Below, in pieces: positions 49,601-62,558 of a stretch of DNA of 64,000 bases (position 1 is its first letter; every line of letters begins with the position of its first letter). The stretch spans positions 294,830-358,829 of the forward strand of contig VWZP01010230.1 of NCBI GenBank assembly GCA_013396995.1, read 5' to 3'. Source of the DNA: Dicaeum eximium (taxonomy: Eukaryota; Chordata; Aves; Passeriformes; Dicaeidae). Both the position numbers and the translations under genes were made by a program. The notes beneath the pieces were generated by a model. It saw only the letters and a program-made list of their open reading frames with translations. It made no database searches and was not told the origin of the DNA.

Positions 49601-49993
49601 TTCGAGCGATTTAATGACTGAGTATTCTGCTGCCTTTTTGTTTGGCGGCAGGAACTTGAAGTGTGTCTATGGACAGGAGTCAGGGATGGTTGTTTTGCTC
49701 AACAATTCATTTGGGTGTGCTTGAAAGGAAATAATTGTAGGTTTTATGCAGCTTCAATCTCTTCCTTCTAAAGGTGTTACACCAGAAGAGCCGAGAGCCT
49801 AGGTTGCATGGGGAATAAATATGACTCTATATGTCTATGTCGCATTCAATTTTGTATAAGTGTTCTGAATGTCACAGAAACCACACGGTCCCAAAGGCAC
49901 TATCAGTCTCTCCACCCACATATCCCTTGTTCTGCCTCCATGAACAGTGGAGCAGATTTGAGGGGAGGAGTGGAGGATTCTGCTCTTTCAGGC
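40629..49993. other. Long gene-free stretch (9.4 kb)
   Basis: No gene, RNA gene or interspersed repeat is recognised. The 121-codon frames at 42290-42655 and 46415-46780 and the 106-codon frame at 44133-44453 lack known domains. A stretch near 44787 has a pyrimidine tract and CAG like a splice acceptor, but no matching donor is convincing. The segment 44200-44460 is locally GC-rich. Confidence 0.55.
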
Positions 49994-49997
49994 CTGG
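49994..49997. repeat. Left target-site duplication (CTGG)
   Basis: CTGG precedes the LTR and recurs at 50443-50446. Four bases match. A match this short is weak alone but fits the paired termini. Confidence 0.7.
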
Positions 49998-50442
49998 TGA
50001 TGGCTTGTGAAGGCTGACCCAGAACAGAGGCTAGATGGAGTTAATAAAGTAGGGATTTATTAAAAGGCCTCAATGGATCCACCTTGGGCAGCACAAGAGC
50101 CCAGCCGGGGCTGCACCCAAGATGAACCAAAATGGTCTCAAAATGGACACCAGTCTCTCACTTTAATAAGTTCTGGTCCATTTGCATATATGGGTTAATT
50201 GTCCAGTTACAGCTTTAGCCCATGAAGTCCCATCCTCCTTGTTTTTCTCTCTTCAGTCCACGTTTTTTATGCTCTTGGGCCTGAAATTTGGGTTGGTTGT
50301 CCTTTGTTCCCAGCTAGAAAAGGAATTGTTTTGTCTCCCTACTCTGTGAACAGAGCTTACCATCCCCTAATATGAAGCTCAGAACTACACACTAAAGCAG
50401 TACAGAATCTGAAAAATATAAGAGCTAAATCCCGAGGCATCA
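49998..50442 (-). mobile_element. Solo LTR of an ERV1-like endogenous retrovirus (445 bp, minus)
   Basis: On the minus strand it begins TGATGCCTCGGG and ends CACAAGCCATCA, so the ends are TGATG...CATCA. The minus-strand AATAAA lies at 50056-50061, and a TATA-like GCATAAAAAACG is at about 50263-50272. Flanking CTGG on both sides gives a 4-bp duplication, typical of gammaretrovirus-like (class I, ERV1) integrases. Its U3 is about four-fifths identical to the plus-strand fragment at 684-850, which confirms the minus-strand 5' boundary independently. No internal viral sequence adjoins, so it is a solo LTR. The class is inferred from duplication length only. Confidence 0.88.
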
Positions 50443-50446
50443 CTGG
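50443..50446. repeat. Right target-site duplication (CTGG)
   Basis: Matches 49994-49997, directly after the LTR. Confidence 0.7.
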
Positions 50447-51184
50447 GCTGATTGCTGCCTGTGTGCAAAGTCCCCGTCCTCCTGCACACTGAGTTCTCTG
50501 TCATCCCCACTCAGGTGGATGCTTCAGCACTACCCTGGGGGTGCTGAGAGGTGTTCTTACCACACAGCCATAAAAACAACACAGGAATTTCCTCCTTTAG
50601 CTTGACTCGAGCTGTTGATGCACGAGAGAATTGCTGGGGAACATTTGGCTCTATGTTACATTTGACTCTATGTTTTTCTCGTGTTTCTTTAACAACTCGA
50701 CCAGGACCCAGCGTCAGGACACAGAGGACAGAAGTTATTCTGTATCTTCCGGGCTGCAAGGATAGTGCTGAATTACCAAAGTTTTGCCTTGTGCATAGCA
50801 ATATAGCAATAATCATAGCAATAATCTGCTTCTAGCTCTTCATGATTACGCCATCTGTTTTAACAGCCAGGGTTATAAATAAATAAATAAATAAACAAAC
50901 AAAGGGCTTAAATTGCATCTTCTTTGATGCAGTTATAGACACAGAGTTGGAGAGCTAGTATGAAATACTAGTTTTCCCAAGGTTGGAAAATACCTGACTC
51001 CCTAGCAATCTTTTTTTCCAAAGCTATTCAAACATGCTGCAAGCATGTACATGTTGCAGTACAATGGTACTTCAATCTTCATGAACATGACATATGTGAA
51101 AAATTTGGGGGAATTAGATTAACCTTTGTCTGGGGAAAGGATGATAGTGAAATGTTCCCAATATTCTCTTGCTAACCATTTAAA
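50447..51184. other. Gene-free stretch
   Basis: No gene is supported. Overlapping frames of 94 and 101 codons lie on opposite strands near 50511-50835 and show no domain. A short (AAAT)n repeat is at 50876. Confidence 0.55.
50876..50902. repeat. (AAAT)n / (AAAC)n simple repeat
   Basis: About four AAAT units pass into AAAC units and end before GGGC. A short tetranucleotide microsatellite. Confidence 0.95.
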
Positions 51185-51197
51185 TGTGTGTGTGTGT

Positions 51198-51246
<49 letters not shown>

Positions 51247-51253
51247 CACGCAN

Positions 51254-51288
<35 letters not shown>
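51185..51288. repeat. (TG)n dinucleotide microsatellite, interrupted
   Basis: More than 45 TG units, with an early TATG interruption and a TTCACGCAN interruption at 51246-51253 that includes an ambiguous base. The tract is followed by CACGCACATAAG. Long TG/CA runs can adopt Z-DNA. The repeated CACGCA after both TG blocks suggests the block may have duplicated as a unit. Confidence 0.98.
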
Positions 51289-51873
51289 ACGCACATAAGT
51301 TCGTAATTTGAATACTATGTATTAATGCATATTTATGCGTAAAAATTATATGTATTGCCAAATGCTATGTATAGCATTTGAATGTCACTATTGCTCAGCA
51401 TCACTCTCTTCTTTCTCTGTATTTCAGTTATTTAGTTATCTTTTTCTCTCTTCCTTCTGAATGGGAGTGCGCTGGAATTCCCTTAGTTGACTTGTCTGTA
51501 GTTATCTCTCTAGTGTCTAGTCCCCAAACATTGTAGGAGTGCAACTAAATTGCAGAACTGCAGATCATTTCTGTCCACAAGCCAGGCTGCATTTCAGGGG
51601 AATTCATCACAGCTTAAAGGTGAAGGTTTGATCCTCAGCTGCATGCTGAAACCTCCAGGTGCTGATGGCTTAATGTGTCTCTCTGCAGGAAGAGGTGTTG
51701 CTGCTGAATGTGCTGAAGATGCTGCTTCTTAGTAAATGTTAAACCTTAGCAAATGCTAAACTGAGGGGGTTTTCCTGATATCAACAGCTGACTACATCCT
51801 TCCAGCCAGAAAAAAATTTGGTTAGCTGAAGCCAAACCCCAGCTAAAGCAAAATAAATAGGTGATGACTTAAT
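51289..51873. other. Gene-free stretch
   Basis: No gene, RNA or repeat family is recognised between the TG repeat and the CR1 tail. Confidence 0.6.
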
Positions 51874-52177
51874 TGTGGCCTTCCAGTATATCAAGGGGGC
51901 CTACAAGATAAATGGAGAGGGGCTACAACAGCACTCTGACAGGAGAAGGAGGAATGGCTAAAAGAGAGTAGGTTTGGATCAGATATTAGGACAAAAAATC
52001 TTTACTGTGAGACTGGTGAGGCCCTGGGACAGATAGCCCAGAGGAGCTGTGGATGCTCTATTCCTGAAAGTGTTCAAGGTCAGGGTGGATGTCCCTACCC
52101 AAGGAAAGGAGGTTGGAAAGGATGGGCTTAAAGGTTTCTTTCAGTCCAGGCCAGTCTAAGATTTTATGACACTATGA
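51874..52177 (+). mobile_element. CR1 LINE, 5'-truncated 3' tail (plus strand)
   Basis: The sequence follows the avian CR1 3' end in order. The blocks seen are TGTGGCCTTCCAGTA, AAGGGGGCCTACAAG, a TAGGTTTGGATCAGATATTAGGA-like block, TTTACTGTGAGACTGGTGAG, GAGCTGTGGATGC, GAAAGTGTTCAAGG, then GGAGGTTGG and finally TTTTATGACACTATGA. The last is a degenerate form of the terminal ATTCTATG repeats. Between GGTGGATG and TCCCTACCC, about 30 bases of the usual CR1 sequence appear to be missing. The copy has about 300 bp of the 3' end, lacks the reverse transcriptase part and is diverged, so it is inactive. It is better preserved than the minus-strand copy at 15572. Confidence 0.95.
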
Positions 52178-55100
52178 AATAGAAATATGTACTTTGTAAG
52201 GGGTTTTGTCTGTACTGCCTGCAACACCATAAGGTGCTCCTTGATATTAGGCAGGCAAAATGAGACCAAAAAAGGTACAGCAGTTCTATAACTTCTGCTA
52301 CACTGATGCTATTGACCTCTCAGGGTAGTTACTTGCAGCTGTACTCCAGCCAAATGCCCATCAGATAGTTCGAAGGGGTCTCTGTGAACTACAGATGTTT
52401 TGAACTATCTCAATCCACCACCTAGTCCCTGATGTTATCCTTAAATTCTCTCTAGCATTTATCATACTTCACCAAAACAGCTTCACAAAAGTATGCAAAA
52501 AGATTTGTACATCTGAGAGAGTGTTTTGATAGCAAAAGATTGATGAGCCTGACTTCCTTTGTAGATGTATGGCACCCCCCATTTTCCTGGGTTTGTCACC
52601 ATTTCCCAGCTCTCCAGAAAACTTTGCAGACTGTCTCATTAGCAGAACGGTTTTCTGGGCTCTTCACACTGTAGAAACCACAGAGTAAAATGCCCTGAAA
52701 GAGTAAGATTGCAGAATTGTGTATATGGAGAAGAAGACCCTGTTAAGGCAGCTGCCCTTTTTGAAGCTACCATGTGAAAAAGGCAGGCTGCAGTTTGAGC
52801 AGTCATCTACACCCCTAATATCAATTATCTGCCCTCTGCTTTTGGGATTGGACAAGGAAACAGCCTCTGCCACTCCCCTTGCTGAGGTGAGCATTGCTTC
52901 AAGTGGCAGAACATCAGTGATACTGGTTTCTGTTATTCACACACATGACCCTTGGAAACTGGTGAAATAACAGCCAGCAGCCTTTTGCTATTATTAAATC
53001 CTTCCCATTCCTCTTCCAAACAAAGCCAGTCTGTCATGAATTCTTATCTCCTTTTCTGACTCTGTCTCCAGAGAAAATGTTCCTTCTTTTGATGCCCAAC
53101 AAGTACATAAAGTCCAGCTCAGTTTTCAGTGCAGAATTAAACTAGCTCAGTTGTTTACAGATTTATTTTGTACCTTAATTTGCTTTGTTTTATCTTCTGT
53201 TTGGATACTCTTTTGAAAAGCAAGAGGTGATGACAAGCTTCAGTTATAGCCTACTGCTCAGCTGGAATTATCTCATCTTATTTTTAATGCTGCCCTTACT
53301 TAACCTGATTTCTGGAGTTTGTTACAACTTGAGATAACCATCTGTGGAGCAAATTATCTTTGTGACCCTCACATCCTCTTGAATGCTCTTTGAAATGTGT
53401 GTAGTGGCTCTTATCTATCTCATCATACAGTGGTTGGCTCTGTGACACTTTGTTTTATTCCTAGAAAAATGGGTGCCTTGCTCTAATTATTAAAATGAAT
53501 TGTGATGCAGATTTCCAGCCTTCTGTGAGCTGATTAAACCCAACCAAATAACTGTGTTAAATGTGTCTATGGTGCCTTTGAAAACAACTTCTCTGGCCTG
53601 CCATGAGCTCAGACTGACTATGACACCTTGCTGAAGATCTTTAGCTTGTAGAAATTCTCCACTGCTGGGGTACTGGGAAGCTGTGTGATGAGCAAAAAAA
53701 ACTATCCAGAGGAAGGGGCTTGCAGCCATACAGCTGGATCTTAGGAAAGGTAGTGGGAATGGCAGCAAAAGGCCAATGGAATTAAGTACTAGTTATTTTT
53801 TCTGCTCCACATGCAAATGGTCCTGGCAGTAGATGATCTGGTTTCTTTCTCACTGGGGAAGATCTCCCAGTGGTAGCAGTCCTTGAGGTGTGTTTCCTTG
53901 CTCATGCATCTGGTCATAATTATGGATGCACCAGCAGGGTGCCATTTATCTCCGTTTGCAGGGAGGGCTCCTTTCCTGTGGATCTGTTTGTGTGACTTGG
54001 CCTGTGCACTGCCCCATCTAAACCCGTATTTCTGAGGCTGAGGGCCTGTTTAGAAAGGAGTGCAGTTTTGCTGGGGAGTAACTGAGGGCTCTAGGCCTGC
54101 ATTTCTCATGGCAGGGTGGTACAGGAATCAATATCTCTTAAGGAGCACTTGGAGACAGGCTTTGCCTGTGGTATGAAGAGCTTGTGGATCTCAGACACGT
54201 ACCTGAATTCAGCATTTTTTCTGGGCTCCCACACATGGATTTCCTCACTTGGCTAGAAGGGTTTTTATTTTGAGTTGCAAAAAGCCTTGTTTCTGGATCA
54301 GATATTGTTCTCAAGCTTCTACCCTCCCAACTTTACCAGAGTAGCATTTTGGTGTTTAATGCACCCTGCACGACCTTACTTGGTTTACTTTTAAATCAAT
54401 TATTTCTTTTGCATCTTGCCAGCTTTGTTTATTTGTTTATTTATTAATTTATTGGAGGGTGATGCAATTCCCTCATACCTTTTCCTCCCTTCTATTTTCA
54501 CACAGTCTGTGTTCACCAACATTAAATACTTTGCATGTCGAGGGCTGTGGTTTCCCTACACAGGATGTTAAAATGTTTTCTGGCCTGTTAGAGGATCACC
54601 TGCTGTTCAGATGCCATATATTACCATTTTGGACTCTAATAACAATATCACCTTCACTTCCTTGTGGGAAGATAACCACCTACCTTACTCCTAGAATGTG
54701 CTGGAAGGGATAACATTCTGGGCTTTGTCCGTATCCAGACTGACAGATGGATGTCACTGGGCTCTGGACCAACTGATAACAGAGGGAACAGTCTGCTGGA
54801 CACCTTGGAGTTTGTGCGTGGGTGCTGTGTGCTCTGTAGGGTTTGGGTGGTTGTGGTGCCACTAGATGGTAGTGCTGGCCAGACCCACCAGCTGATAGGG
54901 ACAGCTGATGGCAGGAGCATTCCAGAACGAAAGTGGAAATTTAAAGTTCATGAACATTTCTCCACTGCAGTCTGATCTGACGATGTCAAGCAATGTAACC
55001 TTGTTTTTTTGTTAGACTGTGGAAACGAGTTCAGGAAAAATCAGCTGTGATTAGGGGACCATAAACTTTGCACCACAATTTTGTGTCACACCTTTTTTGA

Positions 55101-58100
55101 ACTGAGTGTATACTTTTTAAGACACCAGTGCCTCAGGAAGATGTAAATATATTTTTATACCATACATGTTGAAAACCCTATTAAATTTTGAATATTCTGA
55201 ATCTTCAAAATGCACTGACTAGTCAAATGTCAGTGAATACATCTGTAAGTTTGCTTTCTCAAGTAACACAATTTAAATAAACATTATGCAGAGTATTATT
55301 TTGTTCCTCAATTTTATTTTATGACTTGTTCTAAGTTAATATATCCAGAAGCTACACTGGCAAGTACTCAAATATATGATCAGGGGATCTAAATGGACTA
55401 TCTAAAGTGATGGGTGATCTTTCGTATCTTTTCATTTTCTCCAATATGTTATTTTACACGTTTCAGATTGCATCAAATGGAAAAAGTCTCTTCTTTTGGG
55501 TTGCTTTATTAACTTCTTTGAGTGCATACTAGAGATAGATTGTTCCAATGTATTCTTTGCTGAGAACTGGCTCTGAAAGTGCTCAGCTAAGGACATGTGG
55601 GAATGTGAATGGGGTTTTCTGACTATTTAGAAAAATTATCATTGCAGGGGGAAAAGACCGCTCCACCTCATTTAACATATTTTGGCAAAAAAAAAAATTT
55701 GGCATCTTCAGTCCTGAGACTGTTTAACAAGAAGTGTCAGTTTTCTTTCCCCTTTTCTAAGCACTGCCAAGAATGTTTGACTGTTCTCCATCCCCTTTTC
55801 ATCCAGACCCCCTATATAGTGCTCCATTCTCTCTTTTTACTGATAACACATAGAGTGAAGCTTGTTTCCTTAATCTACACTGATATGCTGTTCTCTGAAA
55901 ATACCAATTGAATTTATGTGGTCTCCTGAGCTGCACTGCACTGTCTTCCTCTGCAAAGTTTGCAAGGAGGATGTTTAGGACCTTCCTCCTCCCTGTGGTT
56001 CATCCTCCTCTCTGGATCCAGCTGTTGTTTTCCAGAAGGCAGCTCCGTGACCCAAACACATTGAGCCCTCTGGAGCAGTCAGGAATGTCACAGCAGCTGA
56101 TATCCCAAAGGAAAAGCCATTTTAGGTTGTTCCCACAATCCAGCCTTTTCTTGGCTGATTACTTTCTTCAGGGCTTGCCATTTCTGCTCTCCTTCCAGAG
56201 CCTTTTTCTTAAGATTGGGAACTGACCTGTTGACCCCAGTCCCTGCATCAAGCCCATTTTATCTCTGAGCTGTTTTGTGCTACTTCAATGATGCAAAATA
56301 ATCTTCCGGGCTGCCCAGACAGAGAAGGGCTTGGTTAAGTGGGGAGTGTGGAAATTTTCTGACCTGGACTTGGAACTCTGTTTAGTTTACATGTTTGCTG
56401 ACTTATGAGTCAGATATCAGTATTGCTTGACCTAGAGCTCGATACAGAGTTTAGATCTGGAAAGGATCCAGATTTGAGGGATATTCAGACCCAGGGTTTC
56501 AGACCAGCTCATGGCAGACACACATCCCAGCAGCAAAGTTTGAAACATTGTTTATACTCCAATCACTTTCCACAGTTTTGAACCATTCCTTGACAATAAT
56601 AAAATTCCAGCAAAGGGACACTGGAAAAGAAACATCATCAACTGTTCCTTTAGCCACCTTGGTGCCAGATAGACACGAGCATGCTTGGTATATAAACCTT
56701 GCATTGATAGGCAGCTGAAACTCACACCAGTGCACCCAAAACATGCATTGACCAATAACATGTTTCTGGCCAAATTCCATATGTTCAGCACTCTGGGCCT
56801 TGGTGGAGTTATACACTGGCCCCAGAGTGTCTGTTCACTGTTGTTTTGAAATTCAAAAGAGAGAAAAAGCTGATTATGTCAGCATCTTCTTGAAGTCATA
56901 ATTCCTCCTGCTGTTTCCTTTAGAAAATATTCAAGATGACAGGAATTCTTGTAAATTCTATTTCATCACACATCAAAGAATTGGCCATGATATTCTACTC
57001 TTTTAAAAGATGCAACTGTACTTGCATAGTTTTCTCTATGAGAAAAGCTTGGGGGAAAAAAGCTTCCAAGTTCATTAAGATCCTTGGGAGTGAGTATCTT
57101 AAGTTCAAAATTTTCTACTCCTCTTTTTTTTGTTCTTGTTGTTATTCTAATGGTATTCTGAAACTAAAATTGTTATTGTCTGGAAATATATCTGGCAAAC
57201 AAGACCTCACAGATAAAATTTTGAAATTCTAGATGTTTGTCACTCTTCCAGTTATAATCCACCATTTCTCTTTGAAGTTCTTATCTTTGCTGAGTGGCTC
57301 TGATCAATACCTCTAACCTGTCATCAAGCACATTTCCCATACATGTTTCAAATAAGGGCATATATCCTTTGCCCCATTTATAAATAAAAAACAAGCTCAA
57401 AGGGCTGAAGTGATTTTACCAAAGTAATACAGAAAAATGAGGCCAGGGCTCTTGTGCTGTACACCACCATATACTTGGGCTTATTTTTTCCCCACAGGTT
57501 AGATACATTTTATTAGCCATTTAAACATGTCACTCCGTTTTCGTACTTCTAACAGATTAAATACATGGGAATGTTGGAAACAATGCAGCTTTACGTGGGA
57601 TTCAAAGGGTGATAAAACCACCAGCCGACCCTGAGGAGTGAGAGGAGGGGACTACTTAACATTCTTTTATTTCCCTGTAAAATGTTCAAGGCCTTGTGTA
57701 GTGAAAGGAGCTGCCAGGGTAGCTAGAGCACAGACACTTTTCCCATTTACCTTCACCTCTGGTGACCGGACTCTGTGGCTGGGAGCGTGGCAGCAGACCA
57801 TAAAGTCTCCTATTATGGTCTCCTCACCATGATAGTCCGGCCCCACAAGAGCAGTCTCTGCTCAGCCCGTGCTAACCAGGCAGTCTCAGCCTTGCAGGGT
57901 GAAGTTCCCTGGCTTCTATCACAATGCAGAAAGTGCGTTTCCAATAAACCGTAGGAGATGTCAGAGGATGTGGCTGAGGTCTAACCAAGCAAGTCAGCCC
58001 CGTTAATAAATTAAGGCTCAGGAATCCCCAAGGGGTGGATGAGGGTTGCTGTCTTTCCAAATGAGCGGTCAGAACTTGGTGCCAAAGCAGACAGAAGTTT

Positions 58101-58266
58101 TGTAGCACAGCCCAAACCAGACTGCTGATCTTTCATTTCCTAGATACATTTCTTGATGTTTCTTAGTGGGGCTTGAAAAGAGAACAATTCCCTTCTGCTG
58201 AGGAACTGTCCCTGTAAACCATCAGTGCAGTACTTAATGTACTAAATAATTTTATGTATGTAAATT

Positions 58267-58280
58267 AAAAAAAAAAAAAA
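58267..58280. repeat. A14 homopolymer
   Basis: Fourteen consecutive A bases. No polyadenylation signal or retrocopy body is evident upstream. Confidence 0.9.
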
Positions 58281-60985
58281 TCAGCCATTCCTTAGGGCAT
58301 GGGGAAGCAATCACTATTCTTGTTATTAAAATGAACTTGTGCTCTAATTCTGTATGATTTCCAGCACTGCTAACTAGGACAGAGGAATGACAGCAGTTCT
58401 TGGTCGTATTTTCTATTCCCTATTTGCAGCATTGCATCTGAAGATTTTTCCTGGGGCAAACATCCACTGAGGGAAGGAAAAGAACATTGGAGCAGCTGTG
58501 ATTGCAGTGAAAAAGCTACGAAGCTTAGATTCAATATCCTCTATTCAAAAATTCATTTGTCTTGCCCTTCTTGAATATGAAATAGTTCTAGGCCTTGGAC
58601 AAGGTGATCTTTCCAGGATGATGAACTGATTTCCTATGGACAAGGAGCAATTATTAGAGGAGAAGAAATAAAGCTAGGGGTTGGAGATGAAAGGGTTGAT
58701 GTGCTTTTGGCTTTCCTATTTACAAGAAATAGTTATCATTAAAAGGAAGAATATAATTTTTTTCTCTGTCTTCATCACCTTTCCTTTCAACTTATAGTGC
58801 TAAAAAATGCTAATTATGCAGTTACCCTTTCCTGCAGCCCTTTCTAATACAACTTCTCATTATTGTGAGTGGGGATAAGGAGTCACCCTTTCTAATGCAG
58901 TAGTGTAAATGTGTTCAAGTTGCCATCAGAGGAAAATTCTTCAAATAAAAAGAGAAGTAACAAGCAACAGTGAGATTTTCTTTTAGAATTTTTTTCTGTG
59001 TAGAGGTCAACATTTGAGATGTGCCAAGTGCTACTGCTGTGGTGATAGTTATTTGCTCAACACTGGGTGGAATATATGGGGGAAAAAAAATAAATCTGTC
59101 ATTGCAAAGAACTTGATTTAGGAACTCTTCTGATAAGTTCTGGAAAAATATGGTTTTTTACTTGGCAAGCAAGTGATTATTTGATTGAATTGGAGGGGGA
59201 ATATCCCTACAAATAAGGGTAGAAAAAGAAAATACACAGGCCTTAAAAAATGTAATTGGTTTACTTAGAAGAGTGTAAGACAGGTTAATGGACCCAAGGT
59301 GGGTGAGACCTTATGGAAAAGCAGCTCAGTATGAGTTGCCAAAGCCTTTGAAGCCAGCATTGGCAATTTTTGTTGTTATTTCGATTGGAAAAATTATAAA
59401 TCTCTAATTTTTTCCAAGGATGTCATTGATCTGAAGGAGTGACGGAGCGTGTAATTTTTTGGGTTAATATTTAACTGAGTATGGAGGTAGGCAGGAGAAG
59501 TGATAGAGTTATAGAGTGAAAAATGGAGATGACTGAAGGGTAGATCTGTCTTTAGATATTTGGGAAAGGAGGAACAACTAGAATATTTACAACAAAGAAC
59601 TTTTCATTATAAAAAACCCTCCCCAATATCTAACTGTAGTATTTTTAATGTTCATGACATTTTTAAAGCATCAAAATCAGAGAAAAAATAGGAGTTGGTT
59701 TGAATAAACATCTTGATGCATTTTCATAATTCTGGTAGGAACACTATTCTAATTTATCTCAATTTATTCCAGAGGAAGGGAACATTGGGTTTTGATAGGA
59801 GCTTTTTCTTGATTTTTAATGACTTTTTAAATTACAGGTGCTATCTGAGGGTCATCCCTCTTTTCCATGGGAGAATCACTCGGTGAGCCTCTCAGAGGAG
59901 GGTGAGCTAACATCAAGTTCTCTCTTGTGCTGCAACAAGCCATGCCTCTTTAAGGAATACAATATTCATGTAAAAGAGAGGAATTGGCTGAAAATGGACT
60001 GATAGGAAGATATTCTCACAGTTACTGTAGTTTCAGCTTTTACCAATTACTCCCTATCCACTAACAGAATAAAGTCAGTAATCCTTTTAAGACAGTTGGA
60101 CAATTAGGCTTGGTCATGTCCACTTTGGTATGGTTTCACTGAGGCATTTTAAAGGCGCTGAGGGTTAAAAAATTATTGTCCCTTGTATCCAGTTAAGGGA
60201 ACATAACGTAGAAGTGTAAGGATAAAGATTCAGACCACAAACTTCCTTCAAACATACCGGTAATTATTTTTATTAACTGTGTCAGTAAACTGTGCAACAG
60301 CTCTAATTCAGGATCAAAAAGGGTAAGTCTGAGGCAGTCTGAAAACTGAATTTAGTCTTGATGCAGGTATTTAAGTAGAGAATTATTTTGTATTCTAGTG
60401 CTGTCCTGCTATATGTTTTTGCACATTTTGCAATTCAGAAAAGTGCCTCCCAGCAGTCTTACTGAAACATTCACCAGTCTTTGGGAGTTTCTGAAAACTT
60501 TCTCTGATTTCTGCTGGAGTATGCCATTGGTACACATTCACTTCATGTAATTAGAAGCAGCTCATTCCCTTCCTGAAACTTGATAAGCACAATAATTGCA
60601 TGTTGGAAACACCATGCCTTTTTGTGCTTTTTTGTGTTCAGAGTTCAGACTGAGTCACAGAAGCCACTGGATCCATGAAGAACCATGTGGGAAAAGTGCA
60701 AGGCCTTTCTGATTGAGTTGAAATGCGTGCTGTGGCTGTAGATCAAACTCCGCTGACAGATTAAGGGACATCATCTGGAGCTGGAGCTGCTGCTGGTCAG
60801 CCAAGTGGTGTGGCCAAGGAGATCCATGTGATAATATTGTTCCCTTTGCTGATCACTGAATATAGGAAATTAGACCATGGTTAGTAACCTCTCACCTTCT
60901 GACATCAGCTGTGAGATCATGGCATGTTCTCTGCAGCTGTCTTAATAAATGAACTTGTTTTCATAGCATTTATGGGAGTCCACAA

Positions 60986-61023
60986 GAACGTCTGAGAGTA
61001 AGAGCCCCACTGACCAGACGTTC
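60986..61023. repeat. 9-bp perfect inverted repeat with CpG in each arm
   Basis: GAACGTCTG (60986-60994) and CAGACGTTC (61015-61023) are perfect reverse complements around a 20-base spacer. ACGT occurs in each arm. Function unknown. Confidence 0.85.
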
Positions 61024-62474
61024 ACACTAAAAAACAACAGAGTACACTAAATTGTGTATGAGCTCACAAAAATGGTTGCATTAGGTCTCTTTTTAAAATA
61101 GTTGTGAGAAATAACTGCCTTAAGCAGTTACTGAGATATTTTCACTGAGTTCATCACAGTAATCTAAATTAAAGTATGGTGTGGATTGTTTTTTGGAAAT
61201 GTTTTCTAAATGTTTCAATGTAAAAGCAAAACCAAACTGACTTCAAATCCCTAGATTTTGCACCAACAATTTTTAGGTCTTTCCTTGAAGAAGACAAAGG
61301 CATTAAAACAAACCAAAATTTGGTAGAGAAAACTTAGGGCCAACACCTGGGAGAGGCATGGCAGAGCATTGTGTCTGTCATTTTATGGATGTTTTCAGTA
61401 GCTTATGAATTCCTGTCTGCAGCCATTTCTAAAACCCCAGGAAATGTTCACGGGCTACACAGGTAAATTAAACACTGTGGTCTTTCAGCCTCCACCTTTT
61501 TTTCTTTTTTTCTGCTGACATCTGTTTGTGAAAATTGGAGTGGTGGTAGGTTCTATTGGAGAAAATTATCTGAACCCAGGATAGTAACTCTGCTTTGGGA
61601 TGTTAACAACTCTAACCTAGAGGTAAAGGTCTGATGGTCTGCTACCAAAATATACCATCTCATCTGTCTCTTCCTTGCTTCCTGAAGTAATAATTATTTT
61701 TAAAAAATCTGAGTTTAAACTTCAGGTAACAGCTCATCACTCTATGAAAATGTCAGAGTCCTTCCCAGAACTTAGATTCTTGTCTAGGGAATCTGAGGTT
61801 ATCACTCTTCCTAGCTTTCTGCCTCTCTAAAGAAACTCTTTTTCATTGCTGCTACATTTTCTATTGAATTATAAACTTGAGTGTTTTAACTCTATTGCAA
61901 AGAAATACTGTCCTTCACAGAAATTCCCTAAAGGGAGTTGTAGGATTTTTGTGTTTATTTTGGTTATTTCAAATATCAAAAAAACCCCCAGAGAAACGAC
62001 ACTATGGGCAACTTACTGTTTTATTACAAGAAGTTTAATATTTGCAGAACTATCTAATGTTTTTTGCTTTCTTCAGTTCTCACAGACAAAGCATTTTTTC
62101 ACTTACCGATTTCTTTTAGATACATTCTTAAACTATATGTATTTTATATTGTTAATAACATTCCCTGTTTTAGAATGGAATTTTATTCCAAAGAGGGGAA
62201 ATACACCCTGAATGCAAAAGTTAGATAATTTGCATCGAATGAGATGTAAATTTCTATCCCAGATTGGAATTGAGCTGAATGTTTACATGAATGTGGTTTA
62301 GATTGTATCTGTCCTTAGGAGACAAGATTTTTGGATACCAAGTGTCAGTGTTCAGTGGTCTAGCATTGGCTTTGGTGAGAAAATGCAGAACCACAGAAAG
62401 CTCTGCACAGAGAAACCCTAAGAACAAAGAGAAAATTATTTTGACTTTTAAAACTAGTTTTTTCTCCTTTTCTG

Positions 62475-62558
62475 TTCTTTTTCTCTCTCCTCCCCCCCCC
62501 CCCCCCCCCCTCTCTTCTTTTATTTTTCTTTCTTTTCCCCTCTCCTCTTCTCCCTTCT
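62475..62558. repeat. Polypyrimidine tract with a run of 19 C
   Basis: The plus strand is pyrimidine-only over 84 bases except for one A at 62522. A run of 19 C lies at 62492-62510. The complementary strand is polypurine with G19. Such tracts can form triplex (H-DNA) or G-quadruplex structures. The proline-rich and glycine-rich open frames across it are artefacts of the repeat. Homopolymer length may be unreliable in the assembly. Confidence 0.97.

Larger units (their letters stand above)
52178..62474. other. Long gene-free stretch (10 kb)
   Basis: No gene, RNA gene or interspersed repeat is recognised. The 105-codon frames at 55908-56225 (plus) and 56499-56816 (minus) show no known domain. 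The segment 57600-58110 is locally more GC-rich, with a few CpGs. It could be an old unrecognised repeat or untranslated sequence. A9-A14 runs occur at about 55687 and 58267. A 9-bp inverted repeat at 60986-61023 is listed separately. Confidence 0.5.
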
